Of a stretch of 64,000 nucleotides of DNA, positions 43,932 through 52,596 are shown one piece after another. Every line of letters begins with the position of its first letter. The stretch's first letter is position 1. Location: contig JAKPQA010000126.1 in the NCBI GenBank assembly GCA_029547025.1, positions 1-64,000 of the forward strand. The letters run 5' to 3'. The position numbers and the translations under genes are program-made. The notes under the pieces are model-generated. The model was not told where the DNA came from. It saw only the letters and a program-made list of their open reading frames with translations, and did not search any database. The DNA is from Armatimonadota bacterium. Lineage in GTDB: Bacteria > Armatimonadota > Zipacnadia > UBA1398 > JAKPQA01.

Positions 43932-45118
43932 CGGCCGCCCGTGGGGGGAGACACCGGCCCATCATCATCGGCCAGGGATTCGTGGATCGCCTCGATTCGA
44001 CCGCGCGCGCGTAGAAACGCCTCAACACCGGCGGGGTCGAAATGCGAACCACTGTCACTGCGGATAATGCCCACCGACTCGTCGACGCTCTTCGGCTCTT
44101 TGTAGACCCGCCGCGACGAGATGCAGTCGAAAGCGTCGGCCAGCGCCACAATCCGCCCCAAAGAAGGGATCGCGTCGCCCGACAGGCCTGACGGATAGCC
44201 CCGGCCGTCCCAGCGCTCGTGGTGGGCCAACGCCACTTCGGCAGACGCCCGGATCACTTCGGCATCTGAGTCCTTGAGGATGTCGTAGCCGATGCGCGTG
44301 TGCTCCTGCATGACCTGACGCTCGGCTGGAGTCAGCGCTCCGGGCTTGAGCAGGATTGCATCGGGAACTCCGAGCTTGCCGATATCGTGCATGGGAGCCG
44401 CGAATCGCACCAACTCCGCCTGCTCGGCCGTCATGCCGCACTCCAGAGCGATGGCCTCGGCGTAGAGACTCACCCGCCTGACGTGACGCGACGTGTCGGT
44501 ATCACGGTACTCGGCAGCTACCGAGAGCCGCAGGATCGTGTCAAAGTAAGCCGCCTTCAGCTTCTCATCGAGCTGTGCGTTGCGGATGGCCACCGCGGCC
44601 TGCGATGCCAGTGACCGCATGAGGGGCTCGATGGCGGCCGGGAACGCCACCACGCGACCTGCACGGTCCATCGCGTTGACCAACTGCAGCGCGCCCACAT
44701 TGTCCCCGGTCGCGTCGTTCATCGGCACGCACAGCATGGACCGGGTGTGGTAGTCGTTCTCCCTATCGAAGTTGGGGTCGAACGCGAAAGGACTACCAGG
44801 CGGCAGGCAATAGACATCGGGCAGGTTGAGCACCTGTCCCTCAGACGCGACATAGCCGGCGATCCACCGGCTCGAGATGGGCAGCAGCCGTCCCTCGCGG
44901 ACCACCTCGGCCTGGCGCCCCGACCGGCGAGCCAGTGCCGCATTCCGCCACACAGCCAGCCGCAGGCACTCGCCCTCGCGGATGTAGACAGTCCCACCAT
45001 CACAAGAAGCGAAGTCGCATGCCTGCACGACGATGTGCTCCAGGAGGCGGTCCAGGCTGCGAATGCTGGTCAAGGCAATGCCAATATCGGCCAACCGCCC
45101 CACAAGGCTGGTCGCGTC
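43928..45118 (-). CDS. GAF and HD-GYP domain cyclic-di-GMP phosphodiesterase
   Basis: About 396 aa. GAF domain about 10-185, then HD-GYP about 195-375 with an intact active site: MHDIGKLGVPD (HD at about 245-246), QEHTRIGYDIL, HHERWDGRGYPSGL (HHE and GYP) and DAFDCISSRRVYK. It should hydrolyse c-di-GMP under control of a GAF ligand. The TTG start at 45118 has GGAGGAGGGG just upstream; GTG 45148 is an alternative. Longer in-frame starts would run into the divergent gene at 45300. Confidence 0.88.
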   Translation of the reverse strand, partial: DATSLVGRLADIGIALTSIRSLDRLLEHIVVQACDFASCDGGTVYIREGECLRLAVWRNAALARRSGRQAEVVREGRLLPISSRWIAGYVASEGQVLNLPDVYCLPPGSPFAFDPNFDRENDYHTRSMLCVPMNDATGDNVGALQLVNAMDRAGRVVAFPAAIEPLMRSLASQAAVAIRNAQLDEKLKAAYFDTILRLSVAAEYRDTDTSRHVRRVSLYAEAIALECGMTAEQAELVRFAAPMHDIGKLGVPDAILLKPGALTPAERQVMQEHTRIGYDILKDSDAEVIRASAEVALAHHERWDGRGYPSGLSGDAIPSLGRIVALADAFDCISSRRVYKEPKSVDESVGIIRSDSGSHFDPAGVEAFLRARGRIEAIHESLADDDGPVSPPTGGR

Positions 45119-45299
45119 CAAGACGACCCCTCCTCCGGAAGCCGACACCCATGGGCATTCCCGGATGTCCCCCTTGCGTCCTCCGGCTGCGTCAGGATGC
45201 GGCGTGGCGCTAGACTGAAACCGGACTGGCGCGCCACCGTCCTCTCTCCGTAGCTCACACACCTGGGGCGCCACCGTCGGCGCCAGAAGGGACCCACGG

Positions 45300-46061
45300 A
45301 TGACACAGAGACTGCCCATCCCACTTGCCCTCGCCGCGACACTACTGATGACCTTGAGCGCACTCGCGCAAGCCACCATCGACGCCACGCGAATCGAGAC
45401 TCCACCCACCATCGATGGAATCATGCACGAGGGTGAGTGGGCCGATGTCCCCAGAGTCGAGACCAAGACCGCCCTGTTCCCGCTGTCCCAGATCGAGGCT
45501 GCGCTTCAGGGGGTGGCCGAAGGCGAGCCACTCGTGTGTGAAGCTTACTTCGCCAACGACTCGGAGAACCTTTATATCGCGCTCGTCATCAAGGACGTGA
45601 CCTTCAACGGCACCGTCGACATGGCCATGGGTCTAGTCGACACCGATGCGTGCTGGATCGACTTCGACTCGGATGGCATCCCCGGTCCGTCAATCGGCGA
45701 TGACCGCAAGGCCGTGATGCCAACCGCCACAGGTCTCTACCTCGACCAGCACCGCGTCAAGGAGACCGGCGATGAGGATCACAAGGACGACGCTCAGGTC
45801 GACGGCGAGGCCCGCATGATGCACTCGACCGGGCAGGGGAAGGGCGACTATACCGCCGAGTTCCGCATACCCCTCAACTCGGGCGATGCCGACGACCTGG
45901 CGGCGGAGCCGGGCGACGTGATCGGCCTCAACTCCATATTCATCGACGGGTTCAGCTCGGCGGGTCCGGCGAATGTCCGTCTCGCCATCCTGATCGGCCC
46001 CAAGCTGGCCGACATGGCCATGGGGGGCTCGCAGTTCGTCAAGCTCGCGCTCGCCAAGTGA
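45300..46061 (+). CDS. Secreted CBM9/DOMON-like protein
   Basis: 253 aa with a signal peptide (1-24, cut after LAQA). The body starts PPTIDGIMHEGEWADVPRV, the usual entry of carbohydrate-binding family 9-like domains, and has CEAYFANDSENLYIALVIKD and GDYTAEFRIPLNS strands. The acidic ACWIDFDSDGIPGPSIGDDR could bind calcium. It is a stand-alone binding domain with no enzyme part. Divergent from HD-GYP; AAGGGA lies before the ATG. Confidence 0.72.
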   Translation: MTQRLPIPLALAATLLMTLSALAQATIDATRIETPPTIDGIMHEGEWADVPRVETKTALFPLSQIEAALQGVAEGEPLVCEAYFANDSENLYIALVIKDVTFNGTVDMAMGLVDTDACWIDFDSDGIPGPSIGDDRKAVMPTATGLYLDQHRVKETGDEDHKDDAQVDGEARMMHSTGQGKGDYTAEFRIPLNSGDADDLAAEPGDVIGLNSIFIDGFSSAGPANVRLAILIGPKLADMAMGGSQFVKLALAK

Positions 46062-46076
46062 CCGTACTCACAGACA

Positions 46077-46125
46077 ACGCTCCGAGCTGCTCGCGCGGGG
46101 AAGCCGATCGGGCAGCCCGGAGCGT
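46077..46125. terminator. Long hairpin between convergent genes
   Basis: Arms ACGCTCCG (46077-46084) and CGGAGCGT (46118-46125) are exact complements, extended inside by GCTGC/GCAGC. It sits between two converging genes and could end both transcripts. No T-run follows on either strand. Confidence 0.5.
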
Positions 46126-46216
46126 CGGTGGGCAACCCGAACTGGGGTCCATAGACCGTCGCGGGGCAAGACGCGCCTCTCCACCAGGGCGGCGCTGTAG
46201 GCTCAGGGCCACCCTC

Positions 46217-47458
46217 TCACGGCACGTACTCGGGCTCGGGCCTGCCCCAGAATGTGCCCTTGAGTAGAGGCCGTATCTGGCCCCGCTTCACGATCAGGTC
46301 GTAGTGGACATCCAGGAACTCGGCGACACGCGCCGCCTGGTCATCGTTGGCCGCGCCCGCGTAGACGGCGTAAGCCGAGCCCCACACGTAGGGCTGGGGC
46401 CAATGACGGCTCGCCCCGACGAAGGCCCCGGCAGCGGCGTCCCATAGACTGCCAAGCGCCGCCCTGACCCTTGCGCCCTCGGCACGCCACTCCGCGGCCG
46501 CGGCCCCATCACCCAGAGCCGAATACAGCTCGGCCAGCTTGCCGCACGCATCCCAGAACAGCACCGAGCTGAACAGATCATCGCCCTCGAGCGGGATCAT
46601 GTCCTGAAAGCTCCAGGGCCGGAACAGCCTCGAGTCGGTGATCGTGACGAGACCGTTCTCCGTGTTACGCGGGGTGAAACGCATCGCGCGGTCGAGCGCG
46701 CCGGCCGTAGCCCGGAAGGGCTCCAGATCACCGTGCAACTCCCAGTACTTGTGGCAGAGAAGTACCATCATCGGCGACTGGTCCGTCGAGCCGTTAGCCG
46801 ACAGAGGGGTCTCCTCGCCGCCAGGGGAGTAAACCCCCTTGCCGTCGGGCCGGACGCGGTCCGGCATGCAGCCATCCGCGCGTTGGGCCGCGGCCAGGAA
46901 GAGGTAACCGTCCCGGACCTCCTCGCGTGCAAACGCATCGGGCAGCCCCTCGATCATGTAGTACCAGTCGCGGACCCAGAACTGACCATACTGGCCCGTG
47001 GCGTCCGGTGTGAACATGCGAACACCGTTGTCCGCGAGACGGCTGCCGCGTCGGACGATCTCTCTCGCACGGCCCTCAAGCCACGCGGCATCCTCCGCGA
47101 GCTGCCGGTCGAGATCGGCCGGCAGCGACTTGCCGGCTGCCTCCAGGTGAGCCCGAAGGAGCCGCACTCCCTCGAGCGGCATCGTGGCACTCGCACAGTA
47201 CTCGGGGACTCCCCGGCCATGGTCGTTGATCCACTCATTGATGTCGCCGGTGGAGCGGAAATCCGCCACCGCGTCACAGAAGGTCCGCGCAGCCTTGACC
47301 TCATCGCGGCGCATGAGCGCCACCATGAACCAGGGCAAGGGCGTGGCCCAGTAGCCACCATCGTGGTACGAGCCGTCATCGCGAAGCTGGGCCGCGGCGG
47401 CCGCGTCGGTACCCGGGGCGCCAACCGCAAGCGCGAAGAGCGAGACCAGTCTCAGCAT
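46217..47458 (-). CDS. Secreted (alpha/alpha)6 glycosidase-like protein with permuted segment order
   Basis: 413 aa. ATG 47456-47458 has GGAGG 7 nt upstream and opens a weak signal peptide. In clan GH-G and related six-hairpin glycosidases the order runs from an N-terminal RD strand to a C-terminal W-x-P and Glu segment. Here the C-terminal type segment comes first (YHDGGYWATP 31-40 and INEWIND with E75), and the N-terminal type (FWVRDWYYMIEG, 160-171) follows. The chain then runs through STDQSPMMVLL and WPQPYVWGSAYAVYAG to its end at EPEYVP. The substrate is unknown. It overlaps no neighbour and follows the UROD-like gene by 54 nt. Confidence 0.7.
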   Translation of the reverse strand: MLRLVSLFALAVGAPGTDAAAAAQLRDDGSYHDGGYWATPLPWFMVALMRRDEVKAARTFCDAVADFRSTGDINEWINDHGRGVPEYCASATMPLEGVRLLRAHLEAAGKSLPADLDRQLAEDAAWLEGRAREIVRRGSRLADNGVRMFTPDATGQYGQFWVRDWYYMIEGLPDAFAREEVRDGYLFLAAAQRADGCMPDRVRPDGKGVYSPGGEETPLSANGSTDQSPMMVLLCHKYWELHGDLEPFRATAGALDRAMRFTPRNTENGLVTITDSRLFRPWSFQDMIPLEGDDLFSSVLFWDACGKLAELYSALGDGAAAAEWRAEGARVRAALGSLWDAAAGAFVGASRHWPQPYVWGSAYAVYAGAANDDQAARVAEFLDVHYDLIVKRGQIRPLLKGTFWGRPEPEYVP

Positions 47459-47512
47459 GGGAGAACCTCCGGCCAGCCGCCGAGGCGATGCCAGGGAGCG
47501 CACGTGCGCACC

Positions 47513-48601
47513 CTAACGCTGGGCCTCGTCAATCATCGTGAGGTAGTTCTCGACCGGCACATAGCTCGGTATGCTGTTGCCCGATCCCACGGCATAGCGG
47601 CCCCCAGGCGCACACGTGTCGATGATGCGCCGCACATACGCTCGCAGGTCTTCGGGGGCGAGGGACGCCAACTTGTCTACATCGACGCCACCCAACACGC
47701 CGATTCGATCCCCGTAGCGTGCCTGGAAGTCGGTCACGGGCATGATGGCATCCTCAAAGGAGTGCTTGGCATCGATACCGACCTCGTCGATGAGGTCATC
47801 CATGATGCTCGACAGGTTGCCACACGAGTGCAGGAAGTAGGGCTTCCCGGCGTCATGGGCCTTCCGCGCCAGGCGTCTCTGCCACGGCAGCGTGAACTCG
47901 CGAAGATGATCGGGGCTGAGCAACGTGCCACTGCGGAAACCCATATCATCGCCCTGGAAGATACAGATCAGGTTCGGCAGTGTCAGCAACCGATCGTAGT
48001 AGTCCGCCATGCACTGCCCAATGCGATCGGCCACGGCCCGGACGAGATCTGGCTGGTCATGAACCGCCAGGCACAGCCCCTCGTAGGACATGATGGCCGA
48101 CAGATGCTCGTACGGCCCGCCACCGTGGCAGGTGATGAACCCCATGCCATCCGGTAGATGAGTCGCGATGTACTCGAGCACTGAGATGTCCGTCTGATCT
48201 GCCTGCGGCCAGGGGTAGCGCTCGAGATCATCCCAGGTCTCGATGGTGCCGTGATGTTGGTCGACCCAGCCTCGCCGCCGCTGAGTGCCGGGATCCTCGC
48301 CCAGTATCTGCCTGGTGGGAAAGCCCATGCCAATCTCGACCCGGACGAAGTCATACCCCATGCGATACCAGAACTGGATCAGGCCATCGAGGTGAAGCTC
48401 CCACGACCGCCGGTCACCAGGCACCGCATCGACCCACCCAATGCCGAGGAAGTCCACAAGCACCGGCTTCATGACCATCGGGTCGACGATGTACTCAACC
48501 ATTGGCGGCCGGCCGACATGGCGACGGCCCAGGATCACGTCGACAAACGCACGGGCGTCAGGATGAGGCGCGTTCTTGGGGATGTGCGGGAATGGGCCCA
48601 T
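47513..48601 (-). CDS. Uroporphyrinogen decarboxylase-like protein
   Basis: 362 aa, third URO-D superfamily member in the window. H258 and C260 in FLHSCGN match the zinc ligands of MtaA-type enzymes, but the third Cys is missing: the equivalent place reads VGSGNSIPSYVPVENY, where the paralogue at 27628 has GAGCEIP. The FQGDDMGFRSG stretch is typical of a large subgroup from Planctomycetota-like bacteria. It is followed by the glycosidase-like gene, and the two may be cotranscribed. Reaction unknown. Confidence 0.8.
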   Translation of the reverse strand: MGPFPHIPKNAPHPDARAFVDVILGRRHVGRPPMVEYIVDPMVMKPVLVDFLGIGWVDAVPGDRRSWELHLDGLIQFWYRMGYDFVRVEIGMGFPTRQILGEDPGTQRRRGWVDQHHGTIETWDDLERYPWPQADQTDISVLEYIATHLPDGMGFITCHGGGPYEHLSAIMSYEGLCLAVHDQPDLVRAVADRIGQCMADYYDRLLTLPNLICIFQGDDMGFRSGTLLSPDHLREFTLPWQRRLARKAHDAGKPYFLHSCGNLSSIMDDLIDEVGIDAKHSFEDAIMPVTDFQARYGDRIGVLGGVDVDKLASLAPEDLRAYVRRIIDTCAPGGRYAVGSGNSIPSYVPVENYLTMIDEAQR

Positions 48602-48615
48602 CGACGCTCCTCGGT

Positions 48616-50454
48616 CTAGTTCGCTGCCCGGTCGGAGCAGGACTGGTCGGTGACGGCTGCGTGGCAGTCAATGCGTCCGTAGCCGAAGGCTTGGTCGCGG
48701 CCCAGCGCCCCCAGATCGATGGCCGTGTCGCGCAAGTGCTGCCGGACACGCTCCGCCGACGAGTAGCGCCCCGTCGAGAGGACTAGTGCCGCCGCCCCCG
48801 CCACATGGGGCGCGGAGAAGCTCGTGCCATCCTCCTCGGCGTAGGTTCCACCAAGGTTCGTCGTCAGGATCGCCTTGCCCGGCGCGGCGAGTTCGACGGC
48901 GGCGCCCTGCATCGAGAACGAGCAGCGGTTGTCCGCCGCGTCGGTCCCGGCCACGGAGATGACGCTGGCGAAGTTGCCGGGCCACGCCGTGTACGTATCC
49001 TGCCCGGCATTGCCGGCGGCACCCACGACGATCGCGCCCTGGCCGTCATCGTAGGCCCGGTCGCAGGCATCCTTGAGCACCGATTCGTATGTCGTAACCC
49101 CGAGGCTCATGTTGATAACTTGCATGCCATTGTTGATGCACCACTCGATGCCCTCGACAACATCGGCCACCGACCCACTACCCGACATGTCCAGTACCTT
49201 CACCGCGTAGAGCTCGCACTCGGGCGCCACACCGACCACGCCCACGTTGTTGTCTCGCGCCCCGATGATTCCCGCCACGCGAGTGCCGTGGCCGTTATCA
49301 TCCTGCCAGGCCGGCGACGCCGCGTCGGGATTGAGGATATTCACACCACCAGCTACCACAAGGTCCGGGTGCGTGGCGTCGATGCCGGTATCGATGACCG
49401 CGACCTTCACACCCTTCCCCGTGACTCCCGTGGCCACGACGTGAGATGCATTCTCGGATCCGCCCCAGGCCCTCTCCGCGTCAATCTGGTCAATCCCCCA
49501 GGGGGTGTCCTGGTCACGAACGCTCACCTTGGAGTTGAGACTGACATAGCGCACGGCCCGGTCGTTCTCGATGGTCGAGACGGCGCTCGCCGGCACGGTA
49601 GCCACCACGCCGTCGATCAGCCCAAGCTCCTTGGTGATGGTGCCGCCAAGCCGAGCGATCAGGTCGCGCCCCGCCGACGGGTCGACGAGGGAGACGATCA
49701 ACTCGACCGACCCCGCCCCGCCCTCAACTCGCGAGGCGGCCCGGAATAACCCGCCCGAGGGGTTCTGGTCCCGCTCGTTGCGCACCTCGAGCACACAGTC
49801 GGGCACTTGGATGTCCACCGAGGCCACCACACCGCCGAGCGTAGCCCGGACCTGGCCAGAGCCGGCGGCCACCGCCGTGAAGAGCCCTGTCGAGGTGATG
49901 GTGCCGATGCTGCCGGTCGTCGACCACGTGGGCTGCAGGGTCTCGCCGGAGCTCGAGACCACCGTGGCCGAGAACTGCTGGCTCTTCCCCAGACCCACGG
50001 TCGTGTCACCGGGGCTAATGGTGATGCTGGTCACGGTCACCGAAGCGTCCACGAGGCGGATGACGACAGATGTGGTGTTCTCCGCGATGGTGCTGACCGT
50101 CACGGTCTCGCCACGGAGCGATTCAGAGCCGGGTGGCGTCACCACCAGGTCGAACGTGCCCTCGGGAGCATCCTCGAAGATGAACTGCCCACCATCACGG
50201 GTGGTGGCCGATGTGGCGACGGCCGCGACGGCGGTGCCCACGGGGGTGATCTGGACCACGGCGCCGTCCACGGTAGCGCTAGTGCCCCCCGACCGTGTGA
50301 CGACGCCCGAAAGGACCGTGGGACTGGGCTGGCCGTTGTTATTGTTACCGTTATTGTTATTATTGCCACCCGTGTTGTCCAGTGGCGTACAGCCTGTCAG
50401 GAGGCACAAGGCGACACCCAGCACCGTCGCCCTGAACAGAGTCGCACGACTCAT
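48616..50454 (-). CDS. Subtilisin-like serine protease lipoprotein (S8 family)
   Basis: 612 aa. Lipoprotein signal ending LLTGC (Cys22), then an Asn-rich linker. A carboxypeptidase-regulatory-like domain (about 45-135) and a BIG2-like domain (about 135-215) follow, then a propeptide-like stretch and the peptidase (about 335-605). The catalytic triad is intact: D355 (VIDTGIDATHPDL), H389 (DDNGHGTRVAG) and S545 (DGTSFSAPHVAG), with oxyanion N482 (AAGNAG). Likely a surface-anchored protease. It starts 14 nt before the UROD-like gene on the same strand. Confidence 0.93.
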   Translation of the reverse strand: MSRATLFRATVLGVALCLLTGCTPLDNTGGNNNNNGNNNNGQPSPTVLSGVVTRSGGTSATVDGAVVQITPVGTAVAAVATSATTRDGGQFIFEDAPEGTFDLVVTPPGSESLRGETVTVSTIAENTTSVVIRLVDASVTVTSITISPGDTTVGLGKSQQFSATVVSSSGETLQPTWSTTGSIGTITSTGLFTAVAAGSGQVRATLGGVVASVDIQVPDCVLEVRNERDQNPSGGLFRAASRVEGGAGSVELIVSLVDPSAGRDLIARLGGTITKELGLIDGVVATVPASAVSTIENDRAVRYVSLNSKVSVRDQDTPWGIDQIDAERAWGGSENASHVVATGVTGKGVKVAVIDTGIDATHPDLVVAGGVNILNPDAASPAWQDDNGHGTRVAGIIGARDNNVGVVGVAPECELYAVKVLDMSGSGSVADVVEGIEWCINNGMQVINMSLGVTTYESVLKDACDRAYDDGQGAIVVGAAGNAGQDTYTAWPGNFASVISVAGTDAADNRCSFSMQGAAVELAAPGKAILTTNLGGTYAEEDGTSFSAPHVAGAAALVLSTGRYSSAERVRQHLRDTAIDLGALGRDQAFGYGRIDCHAAVTDQSCSDRAAN

Positions 50455-50697
50455 TCGCTCACGCCCATTCGCTCGCCGCCACACGGCGGTCCGGACTCCT
50501 AGCCCTCCAGTGTACATACCCGATTGGGGAACGCGCCACCCACTATGACGCCGCGAACCCACCGCATGTCTCAGCGAGCGCGCCCACATTCTGGGACGAG
50601 GCGGGACCCTCAAGGTTGACGCCCCGCGAGCCGACAACTGTACCGGTGGAGAAGGCCCTGCTGCCCGATGGACACACGGCAGCCTGAGGGGGATGTG

Positions 50698-50916
50698 ATG
50701 CCGATGGCGATCACCCCAGTCAACGGCGGTGCGTTTGGCCGTGCCGCCGCTGTCACTCAGCAACAGGAAGCCGCGAAGGACCTGACGCGCCAGCTCGTGG
50801 GTGAGCCAGCACTCAAAGGCCTCGGTGTGGCCCAGAAAGTGGCGGGCTTGTCCGTGCAGATGGCGGTCGATGCGAGTACCACCGGACTCGGCTCGAACCT
50901 GGACGTCATGGCCTAG
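50698..50916 (+). CDS. Small Ala/Gln-rich protein, unknown
   Basis: 72 aa from ATG 50698, which is preceded by GAGGGGG. Soluble, helical in appearance (FGRAAAVTQQQEAAKDLTRQ), ending GLGSNLDVMA. It loosely recalls small YjfB-type proteins but I cannot assign it. It lies in the gap between two minus-strand genes, with 243 nt upstream and 103 nt downstream free. The clear ribosome site argues that it is real. Confidence 0.45.
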   Translation: MPMAITPVNGGAFGRAAAVTQQQEAAKDLTRQLVGEPALKGLGVAQKVAGLSVQMAVDASTTGLGSNLDVMA

Positions 50917-51019
50917 TTCGACTCGAGGCCACCAATCCGGCGCCCCAGGACGGATCGTGTGCAGGCTTGGCAATCTGCGGGATCCGCGTCCGAGGGCCGA
51001 CGGCGCTTGAGCGCCGAGG

Positions 51020-52399
51020 CTACAGAGACTCGAGCAGCTCCGAGGGTGACGGGTCCCCTTCGAGCTCAGGGGCGCAAGCCGGCGAAGCAGTACCCGCGCC
51101 TTCTCCACCAGCTTCCCCTTGCGACCTCCCGGACACGTCGCGGCGCGGGTCTCGAACCAGGATCGCTGCCAGGACGGCGCCGGCGATGTTGAGGACGATG
51201 GCCGTGCGGAATACCGCAGCATAGCCGCCGGTTGCCTGGGCCAACCAACCGCCGATGATCGGACTTGCCGCCGTGAACGGCGCCGTCGCGGTCCCGATCA
51301 GTGAGATGAAGGCCGTCTTCTCGAGCCGGGGACAGTACTCGATTGTTAGGTTGGTCACGGCGACGAAGTCATTGGCGCCGATATAGCCGGAGAGTGCGAA
51401 CACCACGTAGTATGCCCAGGGAGCCGGCGCCGTCAGGGCCAACCAGCACGCCACGGCCGCCAGCGCGGGCGAGAGCGGCGCGAAGACGTGGAAGCCCACA
51501 CGATCGCCCAGCGCCCCCGCCAGCAGAGATCCAACGATCTGAGCGGCAACCGAGGCCATGGTAAATGAGGCAGCGGCGCCATCGCCCAGCCCGAAGCGCT
51601 CGCGCGCAGACACGGCGTAGAACGCGGACGCCATGGCGCCCAGCGACGCGACTACCCGGGCCCACATCAGCGCACGGTACCCTCGCCGGCTACCCGCCTC
51701 GGCCCAGAGCCGGCGGATAAACGGGCCGAAGGGGACTCGCTCGACTTCGGCGGGCAGTGCGGGCTCGCGCAGCCACAGGAATGCGGTGACCGAGGCGGCC
51801 AGCATGATGCTACTCAGCCCGAACGCCACGGCGAAGTTGTCGGGGAACGGCCGAGACGCGAGCAGGCGCTGAGCCAGCGCGGCCCCCGCAATGCCCGTCA
51901 CGGAGCCCACCAGGAATGCATAGCCGAAGAAGCGCCCTCGCGCACGCTCCGGGAACAACTTGGCGATCAGATTGGTCCACATGGGGACGCAGAACGCCAT
52001 GGAGAGTCCCCAGATCCCGGCGCAGACCAGGACACCGATGGAACTGGCCTCTCCACCGAGCCGCGATGAATAGTGTGCGATCAGCGCCATGCCCAGCGCC
52101 GCCGCGGCAGCCGGGTAATGCACGCACGTGAACACCACCCGCTTCACCGGCAGGTGCTCCGTCAGGTGAGCCGCCCAAAGCTGGACACCGCACAGCGTGA
52201 GAACACTGACGGCCGGGAGCGCTCCGATCATCGTGTCCGATGCTCCCAGCTGGCGCAGGAAGAACGGGAGTATCGCCACCTGGGAGACGAAGGCGTAGCC
52301 CGCCCCCCACACGGCCTCCACCAGGAGGAAGATGAACAGATTGCGCTGCATGTGACACGCAACGTCCCAGCGAAAACGGTCCAGCTCGGCCTGTGTCAT
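51020..52399 (-). CDS. Major facilitator superfamily transporter
   Basis: 459 aa with 12 membrane segments in two six-helix halves. MFS-like elements include FFLRQLGASDTMIGALPAVS in helix 1-2 and ERARGRFFGYAFLVGSVTG between helices 4-5. The C-terminal 35 residues are a hydrophilic tail (Glu/Ala/Pro). ATG 52397-52399 follows GGAG. It is divergent from carB, with a TACAAT -10-like box at 52445-52450 on the minus strand. Substrate unknown; drug or sugar efflux are both possible. Confidence 0.88.
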   Translation of the reverse strand: MTQAELDRFRWDVACHMQRNLFIFLLVEAVWGAGYAFVSQVAILPFFLRQLGASDTMIGALPAVSVLTLCGVQLWAAHLTEHLPVKRVVFTCVHYPAAAAALGMALIAHYSSRLGGEASSIGVLVCAGIWGLSMAFCVPMWTNLIAKLFPERARGRFFGYAFLVGSVTGIAGAALAQRLLASRPFPDNFAVAFGLSSIMLAASVTAFLWLREPALPAEVERVPFGPFIRRLWAEAGSRRGYRALMWARVVASLGAMASAFYAVSARERFGLGDGAAASFTMASVAAQIVGSLLAGALGDRVGFHVFAPLSPALAAVACWLALTAPAPWAYYVVFALSGYIGANDFVAVTNLTIEYCPRLEKTAFISLIGTATAPFTAASPIIGGWLAQATGGYAAVFRTAIVLNIAGAVLAAILVRDPRRDVSGRSQGEAGGEGAGTASPACAPELEGDPSPSELLESL

Positions 52400-52503
52400 G
52401 GTCTCCTCGGGGTCAGAGAGGGTGGGGGGAAGGTCGGGGACACCATTGTAGCATGGAGCCGCCCAGGCAGTTCGTTCTCTGCCGCCCCAACCGCCCTGTA
52501 GCA

Positions 52504-52532
52504 TTGCCGGGACCCGCCGGCAAACATAGAAT
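52504..52532 (+). promoter_or_regulatory. Putative sigma70-type promoter for carB
   Basis: TTGCCG (52504-52509), 17-nt spacer, TAGAAT (52527-52532), about 65 nt before the ATG at 52597. Optimal spacing and five of six -10 bases support it. Confidence 0.5.
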
Positions 52533-52596
52533 GCCCAGAAGCGTTGTGGTTCCAGGCGGCACGCGGCCGACTCTCATATCCACACGAAAGGCTCCC

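Noticed and set aside
45211-45216. TAGACT as a -10 box for the CBM9-like gene
   Set aside because: The -35 position (TGCGTC) is poor; support is too weak to list.
45119-45466. N-terminal extension of the HD-GYP gene to 45466
   Set aside because: It would overlap the divergent secreted-protein gene at 45300; the GAF domain begins just after 45118.
46733-48157. A 474-codon plus-strand frame opposite the glycosidase and UROD-like genes
   Set aside because: Antisense shadow; composition and lack of motif argue against coding.
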